From: Rhodovulum tesquicola
GTDB taxonomy: Bacteria > Pseudomonadota > Alphaproteobacteria > Rhodobacterales > Rhodobacteraceae
DNA length: 64,000 bases
NCBI RefSeq assembly: GCF_024128855.1
Contig: NZ_JAMYDV010000007.1
Location: 62,001-126,000, forward strand
Reading direction: 5' to 3'
In this document: positions 9,255 to 16,112 of the stretch, piece after piece
Position numbering within the stretch: the first letter of the stretch is position 1
How the letters are laid out: each line of letters opens with the position of its first letter
Made by a program: the position numbers and the translations under genes
The notes under the pieces: generated by a model
Seen by the model: only the letters and a program-made list of their open reading frames with translations
Databases searched by the model: none
What the model was told of the DNA's origin: nothing

Positions 9255-10129
9255 GAGAGGAAGTGATGCACCTCTGTGGATTGCGCTTCAAGGCTCTTGC
9301 GCATCTTGCCGAAGGCCGCGGCCTCGAGCTGGCGCACGCGTTCCTTGGAAAGACCCAGTTCGTTGCCGAGGCTTTCCAGCGTTCGTGGTTCCTCGCGCAG
9401 CTTGCGCTCCTGCACGATGAACCGCTCGCGTTCGTTCAGTTCCGACAGGGCGGTGACCAGCCAGTCGCGCAGCTGCGCGCGGTCGCGCCCGGCCTCGACG
9501 ATGTCGGAGGCCTGTGCCGCGTCGTCCTCGATCGTCTCGATCCACTCGCGGCCGTCCTCATCGGTCGACTGCGTTGCGTTCAGCGAGAAATCCGAGCCCG
9601 ACAGCCGCCCCTCCATCATCTCGACATCGGCCAGCGGAACGCCCACCTCGGTCGCGATCATCTGGCGCAACTGGTGGCGGTCGAGGAACTCGCCCCGGGC
9701 ACTGGCCTCGCGTTCCAGCCGCGCCTGAACGCGGCGCATGTTGAAGAACAACGATTTCTGGCTGGAGGTCGAGCCGGTGCGCACCATCGACCAGTTGCGC
9801 ATGACGTAATCCTGGATCGACGCCTTGATCCACCAGACCGCATAGGTCGAAAAGCGCACGCCGCGGTCGGGGTCGAACTTGTCCGCCGCCTTCATCAGCC
9901 CAAGGCTGGCCTCCTGGATCAGGTCGTTCATCGGCGCGCCATAGCGACGGAACTTGGACGCCATCGAGATCGCAAGCCGCATATAGGCCGTGATCAGGCG
10001 ATGCAGCGCCGCCTCGTCGCGCTGGTCGCGCCAGGCATAGGCAAGCTGCAACTCGGTCTCGGCATCCAGCAGTTCGGCCTTCATCGCCCGGCGCGACAAG
10101 GCGGTCGCGTCATATCCATCCAGAGCCAT
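9251..10129 (-). CDS. rpoH: RNA polymerase sigma-32 factor, RpoH (RpoHII-like)
   Basis: 292-residue group 3 sigma factor directing heat-shock or oxidative-stress transcription. Region 2 is intact (DLIQEASLGLMKAADKFDP, FSTYAVWWIKASIQDYVMRN), the RpoH box appears as SQKSLFFNMRR (a variant of the classical QRKLFFNLR), and region 4 ends in LGLSKERVRQLEAAAFGKMR. The variant box and the ECF-type promoter upstream suggest the singlet-oxygen-responsive RpoHII rather than RpoHI; this is inference. The start MALDGYDAT is chosen because upstream frame residues look like leader sequence. Confidence 0.9.
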   Translation of the reverse strand: MALDGYDATALSRRAMKAELLDAETELQLAYAWRDQRDEAALHRLITAYMRLAISMASKFRRYGAPMNDLIQEASLGLMKAADKFDPDRGVRFSTYAVWWIKASIQDYVMRNWSMVRTGSTSSQKSLFFNMRRVQARLEREASARGEFLDRHQLRQMIATEVGVPLADVEMMEGRLSGSDFSLNATQSTDEDGREWIETIEDDAAQASDIVEAGRDRAQLRDWLVTALSELNERERFIVQERKLREEPRTLESLGNELGLSKERVRQLEAAAFGKMRKSLEAQSTEVHHFLS

Positions 10130-10189
10130 CCGTAACCCCCCGGTTCTTGACGTTGCGTTTTTCCGGTTCCCAAAGCTTCTTTTTGATTT

Positions 10190-10218
10190 CTTTACGATGC
10201 TTGTCGGTGATTGGATCA
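10190..10218 (-). promoter_or_regulatory. Candidate ECF sigma (RpoE/ChrR-type) promoter for rpoH
   Basis: On the minus strand TGATCC (10218-10213) is followed after 18 bases by TAAAG (10194-10190), giving a predicted start near 10183 and a leader of about 54 bases to the rpoH ATG. From memory, the Rhodobacter sphaeroides RpoE consensus is TGATC with about 18 bases to a TAAGA-like -10, and rpoHII is a known direct RpoE target. Match read by eye. Confidence 0.65.
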
Positions 10219-10396
10219 CATGCAATCTCGAATGGCTCAAAGCTGACACGCAAAAATTGTGTGCAGACGCACACACGATTGCGTGAGGTCGTGTCGTGCG
10301 GACCGAAACGCACAAGGCTTGGGCAGCCAGCGCCAGGTCCGGTCCGTCCGCGGCAAAACGGCCGACAGGATGATTTCTTGCGCGCGGCGGCCTGTG

Positions 10397-10434
10397 TTAA
10401 CCCTTCGGTAACCAAGCGGGCGTAGCCGTTAACC
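10397..10434 (+). promoter_or_regulatory. CtrA-like binding sites upstream of comM
   Basis: TTAACCCTTCGGTAACC (10397-10413) matches the CtrA pattern TTAA-N7-TTAA with one mismatch (GTAA); a further half-site TTAACC lies at 10429-10434. The first box ends about 45 bases before the comM ATG, compatible with activation from a -35-overlapping site. In Rhodobacter capsulatus competence-type genes needed for GTA uptake are CtrA-dependent, which makes this placement plausible. Confidence 0.45.
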
Positions 10435-10457
10435 ATTCCTGAGCGCGGGAGCACAGA

Positions 10458-11969
10458 ATGGTTGCGCGGGCCTTCACCGTGGCCTTCGAGGGCGTCGAGG
10501 CCCGGATCGTCGAGGTTCAATGCGCGGTCGCGCCCGGCCTGCCGGCCTTCTCCGTCGTCGGACTGCCCGACAAGGCGGTGAGCGAGGCGCGCGACCGGTT
10601 GCGCGCGGCCCTCGTGGCGATGGGGGTGGCGCTGCCCTCGAAACGGATCACGGTGAACCTTTCGCCCGCCGACCTGCCCAAGGAAGGCTCGCATTTCGAC
10701 CTGCCGATCGCGGTGGCGCTGCTGGCCGCGCTTGACGTGATCCCGCGCGATGCGGCCGAGGGCTGCGTCGCGCTGGGCGAGTTGTCGCTGGACGGGCGGC
10801 TGGTGCCGGTCGTGGGCGCGCTGCCCGCGGCGATGGCCGCCGCCGAGGAGGACCGCGCGCTGCTTTGCCCGCGCGCCTGCGGGGCCGAGGCCGCCTGGGT
10901 CGGCGGCACGCAGGTTCTGGCCGCGCCCGATCTGGCCGCGGTGGTGCGCCATTTCACCGGGCAGGCGCCGCTGGCCCCGGCCGAACCGGGCGAGGTGGTC
11001 GAGACGGCCCTGTTCCGCGACCTTTCGGACGTCAAGGGACAGGAGCGGGCAAAGCGCGCCCTCGAAATCGCCGCGGCCGGGCGGCACCACATGCTGATGG
11101 TCGGCTCGCCCGGGTCGGGCAAGTCGATGCTGGCCGCGCGGATGCCCGGCATCCTGCCCCCGCTGTCGCCGGTCGAGGCGCTGGAAACCTCGATGATCCA
11201 TTCGCTTGCGGGGCTGCTGGACGAGGGCGGCATCTCGCGCCACCGTCCGTTCCGCGAGCCGCATCACACCGCGTCGATGGCCGCCATCGTCGGCGGCGGG
11301 CGCGGCGCCAAGCCGGGAGAGATCAGCCTGGCCCATAACGGCGTGCTGTTCATGGACGAGTTCCCCGAATTTCCCCGCGCCGTGCTGGAAACCCTGCGCC
11401 AGCCGATCGAGACCGGCGAGGTGGTGGTGGCGCGGGCCAATGCCCATATGCGCTATCCCTGCCGCTTCCTGCTGGTGGCAGCTGCGAATCCCTGCAAATG
11501 CGGCTACCTGGCGGATCCCGCGCGCGCCTGCGCCCGCGTGCCCCAATGCGGCGAGGATTACCTCGGCCGTATCTCGGGGCCGCTGATGGACCGGTTCGAC
11601 CTGCGCGTCGAGGTGCCGCCCGTGGCCTATGCCGATCTCGACCTGCCGGCGACCGGCGAACGCTCGGCCGCGGTCGCCGCCCGCGTCGCCGCCGCCCGCG
11701 GCCGGCAGACCGCGCGGTTCGACGGCCATCCCAGCGTCCGCGTCAATTCCGAGGCCGAGGGCGCCCTGCTCGAGGAAATCGCTACCCCCGACCCCGAAGG
11801 CCGGGAACTGCTGGCGAAGGTGGCCGAACGCTTCGGGCTGTCGGCGCGGGGCTATCACCGGGTGATCCGCGTCGCGCGCACCATCGCCGATCTCGACGGC
11901 GCCGAGACGGTGGGCCGAAACCACGTGGCCGAGGCGGTCAGCTTCCGGCTTTCGGTGGGGGAGACGTGA
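10458..11969 (+). CDS. comM: YifB/ComM-family AAA+ Mg-chelatase-like helicase
   Basis: 503-residue protein of the ComM family, a hexameric AAA+ branch-migration helicase that extends single-strand integration during transformation. Seen: N-terminal ChlI-type domain (GLPAFSVVGLPDKAVSEARD, about residues 27-46), Walker A GSPGSGKS near 217, Walker B-like NGVLFMDEFPEF near 293, CKCGYL with nearby Cys residues, and a C-terminal Mg_chelatase_C helical domain. The start is ATG 10458 with GGGAG upstream. In a GTA-bearing Rhodobacterales it may serve uptake of GTA DNA; that is inference. Confidence 0.93.
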   Translation: MVARAFTVAFEGVEARIVEVQCAVAPGLPAFSVVGLPDKAVSEARDRLRAALVAMGVALPSKRITVNLSPADLPKEGSHFDLPIAVALLAALDVIPRDAAEGCVALGELSLDGRLVPVVGALPAAMAAAEEDRALLCPRACGAEAAWVGGTQVLAAPDLAAVVRHFTGQAPLAPAEPGEVVETALFRDLSDVKGQERAKRALEIAAAGRHHMLMVGSPGSGKSMLAARMPGILPPLSPVEALETSMIHSLAGLLDEGGISRHRPFREPHHTASMAAIVGGGRGAKPGEISLAHNGVLFMDEFPEFPRAVLETLRQPIETGEVVVARANAHMRYPCRFLLVAAANPCKCGYLADPARACARVPQCGEDYLGRISGPLMDRFDLRVEVPPVAYADLDLPATGERSAAVAARVAAARGRQTARFDGHPSVRVNSEAEGALLEEIATPDPEGRELLAKVAERFGLSARGYHRVIRVARTIADLDGAETVGRNHVAEAVSFRLSVGET

Positions 11970-12075
11970 AGCCCGGGCCTTGGGCCTGCCGGCATCGCAA
12001 ACAATCGCCCCGAAAACGGCCTATTGGTGCCACGAACGCGGGTCAGCGGGGTGGGGTCTTCGAAAGCCGGACCGG

Positions 12076-12603
12076 ATGCCTCAACATACAGACGATATTC
12101 GACCGCGCCGCTGGCGGAGACTCATCGGAGTCGTCCTGCTGCTCTGCATCGCCAATTATGTGATGCGGCTCTTCTCGCTGTCGTTTCTGGACCATTCGGC
12201 GCTCCTGCCGGACGGAGGTGCGGGGCTCTCGGCAGAGGAGGCGGCATGGTTCGAATATGCTTGGACCACTCTGGCCCAGATCGCCCTCTCGCTGATCCTC
12301 TACGCGGTGGTGGCGTTACGCAAGGTCATGCGGCTGACCCGGTTCGGAACAGGCGGCCTGAGGCTGTCCTTCTTCAGCCACGCGGTGCTGCTGTTCGTGC
12401 CCCTCGCCGCTTGAGGTGGCATCCTGATGGTTCTGTCGGACCCAGCCTCGCTCGAGGGAACACGCGTCGCGGGGTCGGTCGCCTGGACCTGGCTGATGTT
12501 CGGACTCGCGGCGATGGCGGCGCTGCTTGGAAACCTGGGGGGCGTGATCGATCCCGAGCGCGGAGAACGCGGGTTGCGGCAGGGACGCAGAGACCAAGCC
12601 TGA
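12076..12603 (+). pseudogene. Small membrane protein gene interrupted by an in-frame TGA
   Basis: ATG 12076 opens a 112-residue frame with two clear membrane segments (LIGVVLLLCIANYVMRLF; TLAQIALSLILYAVVAL) and a third that is cut short at HAVLLFVPLAA by TGA at 12412-12414. The same frame continues without a break as GGILMVLSDPASL and a further membrane segment (AWTWLMFGLAAMAALLGNL) to TGA 12603. Reading through gives a coherent four-helix protein of about 175 residues, so the stop looks like a TGG (Trp) or similar codon turned to TGA, or a sequence error. A separate 58-residue ORF from ATG 12427 is a weaker alternative. I do not recognise the family. Confidence 0.55.
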
Positions 12604-12643
12604 GGGCCGCGAGCGCGTGGTCTATCGGCCCGGCTTCGCAGCC

Positions 12644-13585
12644 TCAGCCGCGCTTTGTCTCGATCGCCTCCCAGATCCCCGCGGCGAGGTTCCTTTCGTC
12701 GAACCGCTCAAGCTCTTGCAGCCCGGTCGGCGAGGTGACGTTGATCTCGGTCAGCCAGTCGCCGATCACGTCGATGCCGACGAACATCTGGCCATGGTCG
12801 CGCAGCGTCGGCCCGATGGCGGCACAGATCTCCAGATCGCGCGCCGACAGCGCCGCCCGCTCGGCCCGGCCGCCGACATGCAGGTTCGACCGCGTCTCGC
12901 CCTCGGCGGGCACGCGGTTGATCGCGCCGATGGGCTCGCCGTCGACCAGGATCACCCGCTTGTCGCCCTTCTCGACCGCGGGAAGGAATTTCTGTGCGAT
13001 CAGCGGCTCGCGGCTCATGCCGGTGAACAGCTCGTGCAGCGAGGCGAGGTTGCGGTCGCCATGCTCCAGCCGGAACACGCCTGCGCCACCATTGCCGTAA
13101 AGCGGTTTCAGGATGATGTCGCCATGTTCGGCCTTGAAAGCGCGCAAGGTGGCCAGGTCGCGGGCGATGATCGTGGGCGGGATCAGCGCGGGGAATTTCA
13201 GCACCAGCAGCTTTTCGGGGAAGTTGCGCACCCAGAACGGGTCGTTCAGCACCAGCGTTTTCGGCGTCAGATGTTCCAGCAGATGCGTGGTGGTGATGTA
13301 GCCCATGTCGAAGGGCGGATCCTGGCGCAGCCAGACCACGTCATACGCGCCCAGATCGACATCCTGTTCCGGCCCCAGCGTGTGGTGATCGCCCACCACC
13401 CGGCGCAGTTCCAGCGGCCAGCCGCGCGCCATCACGCGGCCATCGTTCCAGTAAAGCCGGTCCGGGGTGTAGTAGAACAGGCTGTGGCCGCGGGCCTGCG
13501 CCTCTTCGCCGATCCGGAAGGTGGTGTCTGCGGCGATGTCGATGGCCCCGATCGGGTCCATCTGGATGGCGACCTTGAGCGGCAT
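12644..13585 (-). CDS. gshB: Glutathione synthetase
   Basis: ATP-grasp enzyme joining gamma-glutamylcysteine and glycine, the last step of glutathione synthesis. 313 residues, normal for bacterial GshB. Seen: N-terminal [38 protein letters not shown], the ATP-grasp loop [35 protein letters not shown], and the metal/phosphate site [20 protein letters not shown]. The ATG at 13585 is preferred over an in-frame start 51 bases upstream because AAAGGGAGGG precedes it. It lies 57 bases after the yraN stop on the same strand. Confidence 0.97.
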   Translation of the reverse strand: MPLKVAIQMDPIGAIDIAADTTFRIGEEAQARGHSLFYYTPDRLYWNDGRVMARGWPLELRRVVGDHHTLGPEQDVDLGAYDVVWLRQDPPFDMGYITTTHLLEHLTPKTLVLNDPFWVRNFPEKLLVLKFPALIPPTIIARDLATLRAFKAEHGDIILKPLYGNGGAGVFRLEHGDRNLASLHELFTGMSREPLIAQKFLPAVEKGDKRVILVDGEPIGAINRVPAEGETRSNLHVGGRAERAALSARDLEICAAIGPTLRDHGQMFVGIDVIGDWLTEINVTSPTGLQELERFDERNLAAGIWEAIETKRG

Positions 13586-13642
13586 GGATACCCTCCCTTT
13601 TCGGCCCTTCATGGCCGAGCGGAACGGGCTTTGCAACGCCGC

Positions 13643-13996
13643 TCAGGCGGCGAAGGCGTTCTCGAGGATCTCGACCCGGCCCATGCCGTCCACCAGGGCC
13701 ACGTCGAACCGGATATCGGTCAGCTGGCCGCGGGGTTCGCCGTCAAGGAATTCCTGCGCGGCGGCCATGATCCGCGCCGCCTGGCGAGGCGTGATCCGCT
13801 CGGCCGCGCGGGCGAATCTGCGGCTTTGCTTGACCTCGACAAAGATCACCTCGGCCCCTTCGCGGGCAATCAGGTCGATCTCGCCCGCCCGGCCGCGCCA
13901 GCGGCGGGCGGCGATCGCCAGCCCGCGCCGTTCGTAACCGCGGGCAACGCTGTCCTCGGCTGAAAGCCCCGCGTGAAATCCGACAATACCGCTCAT
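13643..13996 (-). CDS. yraN: YraN/UPF0102 nuclease-fold protein
   Basis: 117-residue protein of the UPF0102 family, a small restriction-endonuclease-like fold. The conserved core is present: RWRGRAGEIDLIAREG followed by VIFVEVKQSRR, giving the E-x-D ... ExK pattern of the fold. Molecular function is not established. Its ATG overlaps the rsmI stop (ATGA). The rsmI / lpoA / yraN association is conserved in many proteobacteria, here with yraN on the rsmI side. Confidence 0.9.
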   Translation of the reverse strand: MSGIVGFHAGLSAEDSVARGYERRGLAIAARRWRGRAGEIDLIAREGAEVIFVEVKQSRRFARAAERITPRQAARIMAAAQEFLDGEPRGQLTDIRFDVALVDGMGRVEILENAFAA

Positions 13997-14853
13997 TCCT
14001 TGCCCTCGAGCTTCAGCGCCGCGCGATAGACCTCGCGGCGCGGCAGTTCCAGCGCGGCCGCCACCTCTGCGACCGCATCCTTGACAGATCCGCGCGCCAG
14101 TGCCGCCCGCAACGCCGCCTCCATGACCTCGGGTGCCGCTGCCGCGCGCATGCCCCGGCCCACGACCACCACGATCTCGCCCTTGACCTCGCGCCCTTCG
14201 AAGGCCGCGGCCAGTTCGCCCAGCGTGCCGCGCGTCACTTCCTCGAAACGTTTGGTCAGTTCCCGGCACACCGCTGCCGGGCGCATCTCTCCCAGAGCAT
14301 CTGCAAGTTCCCCTAATGTTCTGCTAACACGCCGGGGCGATTCGTAAAATACCAGTGTCGCCGCGATCCCGCCGATCTCGTCCAGCATCGCGCGCCGCGC
14401 GGCGGCCTGGGGCGGCGGAAAGCCGACAAACAGCACCCTGTCGCTGGGCAGCCCGGCCACCGTCAGCGCCGCAAGCATTGCCGACGGCCCCGGCGCGGTA
14501 TGGAGCGGTATGCCTGCCGCGATGGCGTCGCGGGCCAGCGGATAGCCCGGGTCTGCCACCATGGGCGTGCCCGCCTCGCTGACGCAGGCGATCGACCTGC
14601 CCGCGGCCGCCATGGCGATCAGGCGCTCGCGCACGCCCGGGCCGGAATGGTCGTGATAGGCGATCAGCGGCCGGTCGCCCAGCGCGATGCCGTGGATCTG
14701 CATCAGGTGCCGCGCGGTGCGGGTGTCCTCGGCCGCGATGACATCGGCCGAGGCCAGGATGTCGAGCGCCCGCAAGGTGATGTCGCGCGCGGCCCCGATC
14801 GGCGTCGCGACGAAATGGATGCCGGGGGGCAGGGATATGCGCTGGATTTCCAG
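13993..14853 (-). CDS. rsmI: 16S rRNA (cytidine-1402-2'-O)-methyltransferase RsmI, with non-standard start
   Basis: SAM-dependent tetrapyrrole-methylase-fold enzyme that 2'-O-methylates C1402 of 16S rRNA. Conserved blocks: HFVATPIG, IAAEDTRTARHLM, YHDHSGPGVRE, VSEAGTPMVADPGYPL, LFVGFPP, LVFYESPRRV, CRELTKRFEEV. The conserved N-terminus is coded upstream of any ATG, GTG or TTG: the frame is closed by TAA at 14881-14883. The best candidate is CTG 14853, preceded at 6 bases by GGAGG; ACG 14880 would give MSDK-like residues but has no Shine-Dalgarno. About 286 residues from CTG. Confidence 0.9.
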   Translation of the reverse strand: MEIQRISLPPGIHFVATPIGAARDITLRALDILASADVIAAEDTRTARHLMQIHGIALGDRPLIAYHDHSGPGVRERLIAMAAAGRSIACVSEAGTPMVADPGYPLARDAIAAGIPLHTAPGPSAMLAALTVAGLPSDRVLFVGFPPPQAAARRAMLDEIGGIAATLVFYESPRRVSRTLGELADALGEMRPAAVCRELTKRFEEVTRGTLGELAAAFEGREVKGEIVVVVGRGMRAAAAPEVMEAALRAALARGSVKDAVAEVAAALELPRREVYRAALKLEGKE

Positions 14854-14942
14854 GCCGGGCCTCCGGGTTTTGTCTGACGTTTACTTGGGAGGCCGATCCG
14901 CATAGGCTCGGCCCGACCGAAGGGACGACGCGAGGAGTGCCC

Positions 14943-16112
14943 ATGTTCGCCGTTTTCCGCGCCGCAAGCAAGCGGCTGGCCCTGCTGATCGCCGTGATGA
15001 CACTGGTGGCTGCCTGCCAACCCGGGAGCGTCGTGGCTACCGGCCCCTCCGTGGACACCCGGAAGGCGGTTCCAGTGGCGCTTCTGGTGCCACGCGGTTC
15101 GGCCTCGGCAGGCGATCAGGTGATCGCGCGCAATCTGGAGAATGCCGCGCGGCTGGCCATCGCGGATCTGCAAGGCGTGGCGATCGATCTGCGGGTCTAT
15201 CCCACAGCGGGGCGGCCCGACCAGGCCGCCGCCTCGGCGCGCAAGGCGGTCGAGGACGGCGCGAAGATCATCCTCGGCCCGCTTTATGCCGAATCCGCCA
15301 ATGCCGCGGGTCTTGCGGTGGCGCCGCGGGGGATCAGCGTGCTGAGTTTCTCGAACAACACCCAGATAGCGGGCGGCAATGTCTTCGTGCTGGGCCCGAC
15401 CTTCGAGAACAGCGCGAACCGGCTGGCCAGCCATGCCGTGGCCCAGGGTCGGCGCAATTTCATGGTGGTCCACGATCCCGATCTGGCGGGCCAGTCCGGT
15501 CGGTCGGCCATCGAGCGCGCCGTGGCCCGCAGCGGCGGCCGGATCGCCGGAACCGGCACCTACGAACTGTCGCAGAACGGCGTCGTCCAGGCGATTCCGG
15601 GCCTTGCCGAACGCACCCGCAGTTCGGGGGCGGACGCGGTGTTCTTCACCGCCCCGACCGCGGGCGCGCTGCCGCTGCTGGCGCAGTTGCTGCCCGAGAA
15701 CCGGGTCGATCCGGCCAGCGTCAAGTTCATCGGCCTGACCCGCTGGGACATCCCGCCCTCGACGCTAGCGCTGCCGGGGTTGCAGGGGGGCTGGTTCGCC
15801 CTGCCCGACCCCGATCTGGCCCGGCGCTTCGAGGGCCGCTACATGGCCGCCTATGGCGAACCCGCCCATCCGACCGCCAGTCTGGCCTATGACGGCATCG
15901 CCGCGATCGGTGCGCTGCTGCGTCAGGGCAGTTCCGATGCGCTGACGGTTCGGGCGCTGACCCAGCCCTCTGGATTTGCCGGGGTGAACGGTGTATTCCG
16001 CCTGCGACCCGATGGCACCAACGAGCGTGGGCTGGCGGTCGCCGAAATCCGGAACAACCAGGTGATCGTGATTGACCCCGCCCCCAGAAGCTTTGCCGGT
16101 CCCGGTTCATAG
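14943..16112 (+). CDS. LpoA-like lipoprotein (penicillin-binding-protein activator)
   Basis: 389-residue outer-membrane lipoprotein: signal peptide with lipobox LVAAC (Cys at about residue 25), then a periplasmic-binding-protein-like fold (Peripla_BP_6 type) seen in LLVPRGSASAGDQVIARNLE, ILGPLYAESANAAGL and VLGPTFENSANRLASHA. LpoA activates PBP1A in E. coli, where it is also divergent from rsmI. The ATG at 14943 fits GAGGAG with a 5-base gap; a GTG 6 bases upstream is the alternative. Its 3' end overlaps the glnD start by 41 bases. Confidence 0.85.
   Translation: MFAVFRAASKRLALLIAVMTLVAACQPGSVVATGPSVDTRKAVPVALLVPRGSASAGDQVIARNLENAARLAIADLQGVAIDLRVYPTAGRPDQAAASARKAVEDGAKIILGPLYAESANAAGLAVAPRGISVLSFSNNTQIAGGNVFVLGPTFENSANRLASHAVAQGRRNFMVVHDPDLAGQSGRSAIERAVARSGGRIAGTGTYELSQNGVVQAIPGLAERTRSSGADAVFFTAPTAGALPLLAQLLPENRVDPASVKFIGLTRWDIPPSTLALPGLQGGWFALPDPDLARRFEGRYMAAYGEPAHPTASLAYDGIAAIGALLRQGSSDALTVRALTQPSGFAGVNGVFRLRPDGTNERGLAVAEIRNNQVIVIDPAPRSFAGPGS

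Larger units (their letters stand above)
10130..10457. other. Divergent intergenic region between rpoH and comM
   Basis: 328 bases, markedly more AT-rich than the flanking genes. It holds the ECF-type promoter for rpoH and the CtrA-like boxes for comM (listed separately). Between them, GTGTGC and GCACAC (10259-10274) form a small inverted repeat with a 4-base centre, of unknown meaning. No RNA gene or ORF is supportable. Confidence 0.7.

Noticed and set aside
10259-10274. GTGTGC/GCACAC inverted repeat as an RNA hairpin or operator
   Set aside because: Short stem, no T-tract, and not positioned over either predicted promoter.
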